Assembly: GCA_018228685.1 (NCBI GenBank)
Contig: CP073691.1
Coordinates: forward strand, 1,922,001-1,986,000
Source: Clostridiaceae bacterium Marseille-Q4149
Lineage (GTDB): Bacteria; Bacillota; Clostridia; Oscillospirales; Oscillospiraceae
Length of the DNA stretch: 64,000 bases
Reading direction: 5' to 3'
The notes under the pieces are model-generated. The model searched no databases, had not been told where the DNA came from, and was given only the letters and a program-made list of their open reading frames with translations. This document shows positions 16,832-24,229 of this stretch, piece by piece (the first letter of the stretch is position 1; each line of letters begins with the position of its first letter). Made by a program: the position numbers and the translations under genes.

Positions 16832-16978
16832 TCAAGAACGACGAATCGGTTTGAGCATGTCCTTTTTATTGGAAATGGGCCGGCTGGGATAGGCTTTCGG
16901 CTTTTGATACAGAAGCCATCGGAAACGGCGCTTTTCTTCCCGTGCGCCACCAGACGGGGAAAATTTTTTCTTAGGCAT
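16832..16978 (-). CDS. Basic 48-aa peptide
   Basis: A small frame starting MPKKKFSPSGGAREEK follows AAGGAGA at good spacing. It is extremely basic and ends MLKPIRRS. It is preceded by a terminator-like hairpin whose tail merges into the ribosome site. It could be a real small nucleic-acid-binding peptide or a regulatory ORF. No family is recognised. Confidence 0.4.
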   Translation of the reverse strand: MPKKKFSPSGGAREEKRRFRWLLYQKPKAYPSRPISNKKDMLKPIRRS

Positions 16979-16997
16979 AAAAGTCTCCTTAAAATAA

Positions 16998-17026
16998 GGG
17001 CCGGCCTGTATATGACAGGCTGGCCC
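16998..17026 (-). terminator. Hairpin in the leader of the basic peptide gene
   Basis: GGGCCAGCCTGT pairs with ACAGGCCGGCCC on the minus strand, followed by TTATTTTAAGGAG, so the U-tract runs into the ribosome site. Confidence 0.7.
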
Positions 17027-17054
17027 AGAAATAAATGACGGCAGCTGACTACCG

Positions 17055-17078
17055 CTACAAAAATCCGCTATAGAACAA
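17055..17078 (-). other. Possible 7-codon leader peptide
   Basis: AAAGGAGG is followed at ideal distance by TTG and a frame of seven codons (M F Y S G F L, stop), ending 29 bases before the hairpin at 16,998-17,026. Strong ribosome site, tiny frame, then hairpin and gene is the layout of a translational attenuator. It is speculative. Confidence 0.3.
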
Positions 17079-17107
17079 GCACTTACCTCCTTTACACTGC
17101 AAGAGGT

Positions 17108-17182
17108 AGAAAAATGTGTTTTTTCTGCTTCATACATTCAGAAAAATGTGAAAAAATGAATTGCAAAACAAAGAAAAATGTG
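17108..17182. repeat. Three direct repeats of AGAAAAATGTG with 32-bp period
   Basis: AGAAAAATGTG occurs at 17,108, 17,140 and 17,172, exactly 32 bp (three helical turns) apart, in the AT-rich gap between TadC and the small pilin-like genes. The even phasing suggests binding sites for one protein on one DNA face. The rest of this gap (16,979-17,307) holds the leader-like frame and two hairpins. Confidence 0.7.
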
Positions 17183-17258
17183 GACACCTCGAATGTGCAT
17201 CATCATTTATCACGAATCTTCCGCTGTATCTTGCAGAGAAAACCATAGAGCTCTTATA

Positions 17259-17294
17259 GGAAACGGCCCTCACATTCAGATGTGGGGCCGTTCC
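17259..17294 (-). terminator. Hairpin after tadC
   Basis: GGAACGGCCCCACAT pairs with ATGTGAGGGCCGTTTCC 13 bases after the tadC stop. The U-tract is weak, so it may protect the mRNA end as much as terminate. Confidence 0.55.
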
Positions 17295-17307
17295 ATTCGC
17301 AGTCCGA

Positions 17308-18186
17308 TTATCCAAAGAAAGCGCCCAAGGAGCCCATAACCTCGGTACAGAGGACCACCAGATAGATGATCATGATACAGATGAGCATCATCATGGAGTA
17401 ACGCTGGATTTTCTTGGGACGCTTGGCAGCTTCCTTTTTCAGATTGTTCTGCTCAATCTGTCGCATATCAAAACAGATCATCTTGAAGTACATCCGCTGG
17501 TCATCGCCGCGAAGAACACCGATCAGTCCCCGGATTACATCAGACAGCATGGGGCTGCCGATGCGGGTTTCAAAATGGATGAGGGCGTTTTCATAGTTTC
17601 CGGTCTTCATGTCGGCAATCGTCTGGTCCAGCTCCGCGCCGAAGTCTTTTCCCGCCACCCGGCGGTAGGAAGTAAGGATCTTCAGCACATCCCGGTCGTT
17701 TTCCAAATTCTGCCCGATGGTAAGGGCAAAGCGCGGGATCTCATTCTCAATGAGCTTGCGCCGCTTTTTCACAAAGTCAAAAACCTTGTAGTAGGTTGAA
17801 AACCACAGCGCCACGGCCAGACCAATCAGAACAGGCACCATAAGCGGTATCAGAAACGCCATCAGCAGAGAACTGAGGCCGACTGCCCCGGCTGTGACCC
17901 AGGCCCGGGCGGTGTAGACTTCCGGTGTCAGCTCCATGGCGGCAATGTCCAGCGCCCGCTGCAGTTTATTCCGCTTGAGCTTGTCCAACTTCAGGTACGG
18001 AGCGATCAGGCCGGCGATTTTGGTGATATAGACATCCAGCAGTTTCTCGGCCTTTACGCCCTGCTGCTTGCGGGCCAGAAGCATCATACGGGAGGTGCGC
18101 TTGGTGGGAATGTCCGCAAAGGCACAAGTCAGGTTATAGACGGCAAAGCCGAAACAAATCACTGCTGTGAGAGCTAAAAGCGTCAT
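17308..18186 (-). CDS. tadC: TadC-like pilus assembly membrane protein (T2SS F family)
   Basis: The 292-residue protein has an N-terminal hydrophobic segment, a pair of membrane helices near residues 95-135, and two C-terminal ones (MMLICIMIIYLVVLC). A cytoplasmic GspF-type domain (FALTIGQNLENDRDVLKILTSYRRVAG) lies between. TadB and TadC form the inner-membrane platform on which TadA assembles Flp-type pili. Its ATG overlaps the TadB stop (ATGA), so the two are coupled. It lies inside a conjugative element beside T4SS genes, an unusual setting. Confidence 0.85.
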   Translation of the reverse strand: MTLLALTAVICFGFAVYNLTCAFADIPTKRTSRMMLLARKQQGVKAEKLLDVYITKIAGLIAPYLKLDKLKRNKLQRALDIAAMELTPEVYTARAWVTAGAVGLSSLLMAFLIPLMVPVLIGLAVALWFSTYYKVFDFVKKRRKLIENEIPRFALTIGQNLENDRDVLKILTSYRRVAGKDFGAELDQTIADMKTGNYENALIHFETRIGSPMLSDVIRGLIGVLRGDDQRMYFKMICFDMRQIEQNNLKKEAAKRPKKIQRYSMMMLICIMIIYLVVLCTEVMGSLGAFFG

Positions 18187-19115
18187 GCGCTGTCACCTCC
18201 ATATTCAATGGGCCTGCTCAGTTTCATGATCTGGGTCAGGGCAAACAGGATAATGGCTGCGCAGATTGCCAAAGCGATTTTGCCCGGCGTGGTGAAGAGC
18301 AGCGTGTGAAACCAATCTTCATTCAGGAAATAAAGCAGCGGTACATTGGCGATCACAAGGAACATCATCGTGATCGCCTCCCGGCGCGGCCCCTGCATCA
18401 TAGCCTCCAGCTCCGACTGCACCACACGAACATCAGAAAACTTCTGGGCGATGGTAGGCAGCGTATTTTTCATGGCCCGGTCAGACTGGCACTGAATGAG
18501 GATGTTAGCCCACTCATGGAAAACACGGTTTGGAATCTTCATTTTGAGCGAATTGATGGCACTCGTAGTATTTGCGTTGATCAACTCTGCCTCATAGACA
18601 AATGCCTCAAAATTGGCCTTCACCGGCTCATTGATGTAGGGCAGGTTTTCCTTGACTGCCCGGATCAGGTCCTCCGTGCGCAGGTAGGAAGTGGTGATGA
18701 TGGAGATGGCCGTTTCCAGTTCTTCATTCAAATGCTTTTTATAACTGGCTGCGGTGCTGCGCAGATACCAAATAGGAGCGAGTGAAAATCCGATCCCTAA
18801 AATCGGGACCATGTACACATTGCCAATCAGCAGCGCCAGGGCACCGCCCACCGCGAATAGGATCAGAGACAGCCGTTTGACTGCTTCATACCGGTCAGCC
18901 CGCCCGGTGCCTTTGAGAATCTGCTTCAATTCAAAGTCCTGATTAAAGAAGCCTTTGGCCGGAGTGCCCATCAGAACATTCAGTTCATCGGTCAGAGTGG
19001 CCGACTTGCGCTGTGACCGGAAAAGCGCATCAATGAAATCGCCCGGCCGCACACCAAACAGCGTTAGGAGTCCAGCGGCGATGAGGGCGAAGCATATGAT
19101 GTAAACCCACGGCAT
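18183..19115 (-). CDS. tadB: TadB-like pilus assembly membrane protein (T2SS F family)
   Basis: The 310-residue protein has an N-terminal helix (IICFALIAAGLLTLFG), two helices near residues 85-125, a GspF-type cytoplasmic domain (LNEELETAISIITTSYLRTEDLIRAVKENLPYI), and a C-terminal hydrophobic pair. It should pair with TadC as the membrane platform. The start after AAGGAGG lies 52 bases inside the tadA frame, so tadA and tadB overlap. Confidence 0.85.
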   Translation of the reverse strand: MPWVYIICFALIAAGLLTLFGVRPGDFIDALFRSQRKSATLTDELNVLMGTPAKGFFNQDFELKQILKGTGRADRYEAVKRLSLILFAVGGALALLIGNVYMVPILGIGFSLAPIWYLRSTAASYKKHLNEELETAISIITTSYLRTEDLIRAVKENLPYINEPVKANFEAFVYEAELINANTTSAINSLKMKIPNRVFHEWANILIQCQSDRAMKNTLPTIAQKFSDVRVVQSELEAMMQGPRREAITMMFLVIANVPLLYFLNEDWFHTLLFTTPGKIALAICAAIILFALTQIMKLSRPIEYGGDSA

Positions 19116-20494
19116 CCGTTCAACACCTCCTTGTCGTGCTCAAGAAATTCATCCAGCTCCTTATGGGAAATCCCATTGTCCAGGAGACGCTTCTGCAATG
19201 AGCTGGACATCTCGGAAACTTTTTTGTGGCGGCCGACCACAAGAGGCCGTCCATCTGCATCAACAGTATTGTCCAGCACATTGTAAGAGTAGAGGGTGCG
19301 GTAAATCAGCCGTTCCCCCTCGCAGCCTTCTCCTTCGATGATCTCCATGATTTTACGGCTCCGGTCTTCCAACTGCTTTGTGAACACGATGATTGGATAG
19401 GCTTCGACCATGATCTGCATCAAAACATCATCGCCCATCATATACTTTCGCTTTGCCAGCGTCATCATGCGCCGGTAAGTGGAGGCGCAACTGTTAGAGT
19501 GGATTGTGGTGCAGACGGTATGGCCGGTACGGGAGCTTTCAGCAGCGGACAGGCTTTCTGCCGCAGACCGCATTTCACCGACGCCGATCACATCCGGGTG
19601 CTTGCGAAGGACCCGCTCCAGCAGGAAGTCCTGGTTGATGTTCAAGGATGGATTTTCACTGGGCCGGGTGAGCAGATGGACTACGGAATTCAGAATGTTT
19701 CCATTTTCGTCCCGCTTGACCAGATCAAATTCGCGGCTGCCTTCCTCAATCGTGATGAGGCGGCGGTTGTCAGGGACCTGGGACAACAGCCATGCCATGA
19801 TGGTAGTTTTGCCGGAGCCGGTGGCCCCGGCAATGCAGACGGATACGCCATAGCGGATGCAGGCGGTCAGAAAATGGAGCATTTCCGCGGTTGCGCTGCC
19901 GGAGTCCAGCAGCTTCTGTGCGGAAACCGTTTGCTGATTCACGATACGGATGGAGGCGTTGATCCCCACCTCCGGGTCAACAATCGGTGTCTTATCCACA
20001 GAGATACGCACATTCTTATCCAGAAAACCGATCACGCTGGGCATGGTATCATCTATGACCATGCCGCAGGCGTTGAGCATACGCCGGACCACATCAATGG
20101 CGTGCTGTGGGGAGGAAAACTTGTCCGGGATCTTAACGCTGCGTCCGCCGGCTTCAATTACCTCAATGTCGTTGTAAGCATTGATGTTGACCTCCTCAAT
20201 ACCAGGCTTGTAGATCCACTTTTTCAGGAAGGAGTACCCGGCCATGTCCTCATAGAGCTTCTCGCACAGCTCCTCCGTGGTCAGCCCCTCGATGGCGTAT
20301 TTTCGCTTGACGATGTACTGCACCATCAGTTCTTTCAAAAGGGAGGAGGCGCGGTCGGTATTTCCATCGCCGGCCTCTGCAATCGTGGCGGCGTGGTTTT
20401 CCGCAAAGTACCGCTGTACATCTTCCAGAATCTGTTCGTAGGTAAGTTCCTGATTTGCCGAAGGTGCGAAGAAAATGTCATTGAGATTATTCAT
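19064..20494 (-). CDS. tadA: TadA/CpaF-family pilus assembly ATPase
   Basis: The protein has the secretion-ATPase core: Walker A GATGSGKT (about residues 222-229), an Asp box region (DVIGVGEMRSAAES, about 305-318) and a His box (TGHTVCTTIHSNS, about 322-334). The N-terminal EEVNINAYNDIEVIE block is typical of CpaF/TadA. It powers pilus assembly with TadB and TadC. The start MNNLNDIFFAPSANQE follows GAGGAGG and overlaps the CpaE stop by eight bases. Confidence 0.9.
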   Translation of the reverse strand: MNNLNDIFFAPSANQELTYEQILEDVQRYFAENHAATIAEAGDGNTDRASSLLKELMVQYIVKRKYAIEGLTTEELCEKLYEDMAGYSFLKKWIYKPGIEEVNINAYNDIEVIEAGGRSVKIPDKFSSPQHAIDVVRRMLNACGMVIDDTMPSVIGFLDKNVRISVDKTPIVDPEVGINASIRIVNQQTVSAQKLLDSGSATAEMLHFLTACIRYGVSVCIAGATGSGKTTIMAWLLSQVPDNRRLITIEEGSREFDLVKRDENGNILNSVVHLLTRPSENPSLNINQDFLLERVLRKHPDVIGVGEMRSAAESLSAAESSRTGHTVCTTIHSNSCASTYRRMMTLAKRKYMMGDDVLMQIMVEAYPIIVFTKQLEDRSRKIMEIIEGEGCEGERLIYRTLYSYNVLDNTVDADGRPLVVGRHKKVSEMSSSLQKRLLDNGISHKELDEFLEHDKEVLNGCRGFTSYASPSSPLDS

Positions 20495-21293
20495 CGGCAG
20501 TTTCCTCCTCAAAATGCTCGGTTTCGCTTACATCATCCTCTGCGGCATCGTCAGCCAGTTCCATCTGTTCCAGCGCATCCAAAACCTTGTTGAGTGAAGC
20601 TGTGTATTTGGGGTTGCAGTATTTGATGGCCTGGAACATCCCTCCTTCGGTGGCGCAACGGTCAATCTCCTTGCCATAAGGCAGAAGACCGTCCCAGCCG
20701 CCGATGATATGGCCCATCTCATCCAGCGCATGGAAGGGGCGGGCCATACCGGCAAAGGTCATATGCTGATCGTAATGGAAGCGTCCGTCTCCCAACAGGG
20801 GTTGGTGGGCCTTTAAGTAATTAACACCTTTGAGGTCAGGCGTCAGGATGCGAATGACCAGATCCCCTGACTCAATGGCGGCAGGCGTGAACACATTCGT
20901 CATATTGGAGCTACAGTCCAGAATGACGAAATCCACAAGCCTTGCGGCGGCATTGACCAGCTGGAGTACCATGGCGTACTTGACTTCCGGGTAACTCAAC
21001 GGATTTTCACCGGCAGCATAGCCCATCACGCCAATGAAGGGATAACTTTTGAGCACGGTAACATGCCCTGCCACCAAAGAGGTATCGATTTCCACGCTGC
21101 TCAGTACCTGCCCTACGGAGGCATTGGTCTGAATGATCTGCTCCGGCAGCCAGACAGGGAGCATGGGGACACTGATTTCCGCATTGATGATGATCGCTTT
21201 CCGCTTGTCGCGGGTCAGGGCTTTTGCCAGAATGCAGGAAAACATACTTTTTCCGCTCCCTGGGCTGCCCCAGACGGTAATAACTTTTCCCAT
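20487..21293 (-). CDS. cpaE: CpaE/MinD-like P-loop ATPase
   Basis: The N-terminus has MGKVITVWGSPGSGKS, a P-loop of the SIMIBI kind, followed by a MinD-like fold (VDFVILDCSSNMTNVFTPAAIESGDLVIRI). There is no receiver domain, which matches shorter CpaE-like proteins of Gram-positive Tad loci. CpaE positions the secretion apparatus at the membrane. It is the first gene of the tadA-B-C run, overlapping tadA by eight bases. A divergent ATPase gene lies upstream. Confidence 0.8.
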   Translation of the reverse strand: MGKVITVWGSPGSGKSMFSCILAKALTRDKRKAIIINAEISVPMLPVWLPEQIIQTNASVGQVLSSVEIDTSLVAGHVTVLKSYPFIGVMGYAAGENPLSYPEVKYAMVLQLVNAAARLVDFVILDCSSNMTNVFTPAAIESGDLVIRILTPDLKGVNYLKAHQPLLGDGRFHYDQHMTFAGMARPFHALDEMGHIIGGWDGLLPYGKEIDRCATEGGMFQAIKYCNPKYTASLNKVLDALEQMELADDAAEDDVSETEHFEEETADE

Positions 21294-21329
21294 AGTCGAA
21301 GGCTCCTTTCAAAAGAGGTGGGATACCCC

Positions 21330-21391
21330 TTGACTTTTTCATTGTCAGTTGTATAATATAAATGAAATTATCATAAAATAAATTATGATAA
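21330..21391 (+). promoter_or_regulatory. Promoter and palindromic operator for the ATPase/nuclease gene
   Basis: TTGACT and TATAAT are separated by 16 bp (-10 at 21,352-21,357). Just downstream TTATCATAA and TTATGATAA form a perfect inverted repeat (21,368-21,391) that ends at the ribosome site AAGGAGG. The palindrome could be an operator or a translation-blocking hairpin. Confidence 0.75.
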
Positions 21392-21404
21392 AGGAGGTAG
21401 CAAT

Positions 21405-22832
21405 ATGAAATTTATCGGCAGACGCAGGGAGTTGGAATCCCTTGAAACCGCGTATCAAACAGACGGCGGCTTTGTTGTTATCTATGGCAGACGGCGCGTG
21501 GGAAAAACGACGCTTATCAAAGAGTTCATCAAAGACAAGCTCGCTTTTTACTTTCTCGCAACAGAGGAAGTAGAATCCCAGAGCATGAAGCGGCTTGCCA
21601 GTGTTGCCGCACGGATCACGAAAAATCCTATGCTGCAGAGAGTCGCATTTTCCGATTGGCTGGATTTGTTCCGTGTGATTTCGGAATACCGTCCGGAGGA
21701 GAAAAAGGTGCTCGTGATCGATGAGTTCCCGTATCTGGTCAAATCGAATCCGGCGTTCCCCTCCATTCTCCAAAACGCATGGGACGAGATCCTCAAGGAC
21801 AGTAATGTGATGTTGATCCTCTGTGGCTCACTGATCGGAATGATGCAAAAGTATGCCCTCTCATATGACAGCCCGCTGTATGGGCGCCGGACCGCGCAGA
21901 TCCGCCTTGCTCCGCTGCCATTCCCGGATGTGTATGCGGCACAGAGCCTTTCGTTTGAAGATGCGGTGAAGCAATACTCAATCACAGGCGGCGTACCCAA
22001 GTATCTGGAGTTCTTTAATGAGCGGGACGATTTGCTGCAGCAAGTGGAATCTGTTATCCTCTCGAAAAACGGCTTTTTATATGAGGAGCCCAACTTCCTG
22101 CTGAAAGATGAAGTGACCTCAGCCGTAAACTATTTTTCCATTATCCGAGTGATAGCGGAGGGCAATCATAAGCTGGGTAAAATCGCCGGCGCTATGGGGA
22201 TCGAGACTTCCGGCCTGACGCCTTATCTCTCTACCCTCAGCGATTTGGGCTTTATCGTCAAGGACACGCCTGTGACGGAGAAAAATCCAGAGAAGTCCCG
22301 CAAAGGGCTTTACTTCATACAAGATAACTTTGTGCGCTTCTGGTTCCGGTATGTCTACCCGTATAAGGGAGAACTGGAATTGGATAACTCCCGGCTCGTC
22401 ATGGACGAGATCGAAAAAGATTTTGAACAAAAGTTTGTAGCCTTTGCTTATGAGGATGTCTGCAGGGCCGTTTTTGCGGACTTGTGCAGAAACAGGGAAA
22501 TTCCATTTACGCCATCCCGTATAGGGGCCTATTGGCTGAATGACCTTGACAGCGATACCGAAATCGATGTAATGGCGGTAGACCACCAGAATCATCAGGT
22601 CTTTGCCGGCGAATGCAAGTTCCATGTCAAGCCAGTGGATGCGCCGGTTTTCTTTGCCCTGCGGGACAAAGTGCAGGTGTCCGCAGAAATCCAATCAGCA
22701 TTCAAAGGCTATCAGTTCCTCTACGGGGTGTTTTCCAAGAGCGGCTTTACTCCACGGCTGCTTGATATGGCCGGACAGAATCCCAGCCTGTTCCTGATCA
22801 ACGAGGACAAACTCATCCAAACAAATACCTGA
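21405..22832 (+). CDS. P-loop ATPase with C-terminal PD-(D/E)XK-like domain (DUF234 type)
   Basis: MKFIGRRRELESLE and the Walker A YGRRRVGKTT (about residues 27-36), plus Walker B VLVIDEFPYL (about 105-114), mark an archaeal-type ATPase. A winged-helix part (about 230-290) and a C-terminal nuclease-like motif (TEIDVMAVD...FAGECKF) follow, as in DUF234-bearing ATPases. It stands alone on the opposite strand inside the Tad operon, with its own promoter, and is probably cargo. Functions proposed for such proteins include defence or toxin-like roles; none is shown here. Confidence 0.8.
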   Translation: MKFIGRRRELESLETAYQTDGGFVVIYGRRRVGKTTLIKEFIKDKLAFYFLATEEVESQSMKRLASVAARITKNPMLQRVAFSDWLDLFRVISEYRPEEKKVLVIDEFPYLVKSNPAFPSILQNAWDEILKDSNVMLILCGSLIGMMQKYALSYDSPLYGRRTAQIRLAPLPFPDVYAAQSLSFEDAVKQYSITGGVPKYLEFFNERDDLLQQVESVILSKNGFLYEEPNFLLKDEVTSAVNYFSIIRVIAEGNHKLGKIAGAMGIETSGLTPYLSTLSDLGFIVKDTPVTEKNPEKSRKGLYFIQDNFVRFWFRYVYPYKGELELDNSRLVMDEIEKDFEQKFVAFAYEDVCRAVFADLCRNREIPFTPSRIGAYWLNDLDSDTEIDVMAVDHQNHQVFAGECKFHVKPVDAPVFFALRDKVQVSAEIQSAFKGYQFLYGVFSKSGFTPRLLDMAGQNPSLFLINEDKLIQTNT

Positions 22833-22839
22833 TGGTAAA

Positions 22840-22871
22840 ACCAGGGCGGTGAAGCGATTCACCGCCCTGGT
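22840..22871. terminator. Bidirectional terminator between convergent genes
   Basis: ACCAGGGCGGTGAA and TTCACCGCCCTGGT form a perfect stem directly between the plus-strand ATPase and the minus-strand cpaB stop, with AT-rich flanks on both sides. Confidence 0.85.
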
Positions 22872-23716
22872 TATTTGCTATCCTCCTGGCCGCTTTCAGG
22901 GGAGACGGTTTCAGGCTCGCCCCCTTCGGTGTTTTCGGCGTCTCCTTCGGCGGCAGGCTCGCTGCTTTGCGCATCAGCGTTTTCATCCACCAGCGTTTCC
23001 GGGAAGTAAATTTCCTGGAGCGTCTTGTCCTGTTCGGCCAGCAGTTCTTCAGCCAGCTGGTCATTGTTGCGGGAGATCAGGGCCACATGAGCTACGCCGT
23101 CGTTCTCCAACTCAGTGATGATGCGGGCCTGCTCTGGGCTTGCCAGCACTGTGATGGTAGCAGACTGCTGCGGCTCTTCATCTTCTGTGGGCTCTTTGGT
23201 ATTGTCCACATTGATACCATCAGAATCCGTGACGGAAAGGACCTTGACAAAACGCAGTTCGGGTACTTCTTCCGCAGTCTCCAGGAAGTGATAGATGCGG
23301 ACAATATCATTGGGCTGGAGCTTATCCGACAGCCCGGAGGCCAGTGTTTTTACGGTCAGAGAGATAGCAACCTTACCAGAGGGGATGTCATTGAGCGCCA
23401 CATCGGAGGAAATCGGGACGCTGCTCACCTTACTGGTGAGAATATAGTCGCCCGCAGCCAGATCGGCCGTCACATACAGGCCCTCCACATCATCAAGACT
23501 GTGAGCCACATTGGCGGGAAGGTTGTAGCCGCCGACCTCCACAACCTCGGCGTTTTCTTTTGTGACCTGCTCGCCTTTGAGCACAGGCTGGGTGATGCGG
23601 ACAATTTCCGTTTTCCCGTTGGTCTGCCGGGCAATGGTGGGCAGAGCCACAAAAGCAATGACTGCTGCCAATACCAGGGACAAAATACCGAAAATAAATC
23701 GGTTGTTGAGTTTCAT
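22871..23716 (-). CDS. cpaB: CpaB/RcpC-like pilus assembly protein (SAF domain)
   Basis: The start MKLNNRFIFGILSLVLAAVIAF gives one N-terminal membrane anchor. A SAF domain follows (ITQPVLKGEQVTKENAEVVEVGGY, about residues 38-100), then the RcpC-like part (VAISLTVKTLASGLSDKLQPNDIVRIYHFL), and a long acidic Glu/Pro/Ser tail at the C-terminus. CpaB proteins take part in Flp/Tad pilus assembly at the membrane surface. Gene order with prepilin peptidase and TadA-C supports the call. Confidence 0.8.
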   Translation of the reverse strand: MKLNNRFIFGILSLVLAAVIAFVALPTIARQTNGKTEIVRITQPVLKGEQVTKENAEVVEVGGYNLPANVAHSLDDVEGLYVTADLAAGDYILTSKVSSVPISSDVALNDIPSGKVAISLTVKTLASGLSDKLQPNDIVRIYHFLETAEEVPELRFVKVLSVTDSDGINVDNTKEPTEDEEPQQSATITVLASPEQARIITELENDGVAHVALISRNNDQLAEELLAEQDKTLQEIYFPETLVDENADAQSSEPAAEGDAENTEGGEPETVSPESGQEDSK

Positions 23717-23731
23717 AAGCACATTCTCCTG

Positions 23732-24229
23732 TCATAAAAATAGTTCAGCCAGCGTTGCAACAGAGCAGCCGCAGGCAAGAAAAGGTAAGAACGGGATGGC
23801 GATGGGCTGGCGGAGCCGGGAAAGCCTTCGGAACAGAAGGACCATCGGCATGGCAAAGACTGCGGCCACAAAGAAAACCAGAGCCATCCCGGAAGGGCCG
23901 TAAATCAGCCCAAGTATCCCACAGAATTTAATATCGCCTCCTCCAAGCCCAGTTCCACCCGTTGCCATGGCAGCAGCCAGAGGGATGCAAAAGCCAAGCA
24001 ATGCCCCCGCCAAAGCCTCGGCAACGGTGGGCCAGAGCTGCCCACCGTCCCCGGCAAGGCAGACCTTGAGCAGCGGAGCCAGAGCGGCGAAGGGCATAAA
24101 AAAGGCGAGCGCCCGATCCGGCACCCGCCTATATAGAATATCGTAAACAGCAAAACCAGCCACAACAGAGAAAACGGTGAGCAGGTATGCCGGCCACAGG
24201 CTACTCGCGGTTGGTGTACCAATCATCAT
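23732..24229 (-). CDS. cpaA: Prepilin peptidase (A24 family, CpaA-like)
   Basis: The protein is about 165 residues and strongly hydrophobic. The two catalytic aspartates of A24 peptidases are visible: one in VYDILYRRVPD (after the first helix) and the other in the GGGDIKF motif (about residue 100). There is no N-methylase domain, which is the CpaA/TadV form used in Tad systems. I chose the ATG after GGGAG; it lies inside the end of the secreted-protein gene, so the two overlap. It would process the pilin-like and TadE-like proteins. Confidence 0.85.
   Translation of the reverse strand: MMIGTPTASSLWPAYLLTVFSVVAGFAVYDILYRRVPDRALAFFMPFAALAPLLKVCLAGDGGQLWPTVAEALAGALLGFCIPLAAAMATGGTGLGGGDIKFCGILGLIYGPSGMALVFFVAAVFAMPMVLLFRRLSRLRQPIAIPFLPFLACGCSVATLAELFL

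Noticed and set aside
17108..17182. CRISPR-like array
   Set aside because: The repeat unit is only 11 bp and AT-rich, with no cas genes; spacing fits protein sites rather than CRISPR.
17130..17315. A 61-codon minus-strand frame between tadC and the repeats
   Set aside because: It runs through a terminator hairpin and the direct repeats and has no ribosome site.
19226..20593. Long plus-strand frame of 455 codons over tadA
   Set aside because: It is antisense to a clear secretion ATPase; no ribosome site or motif.
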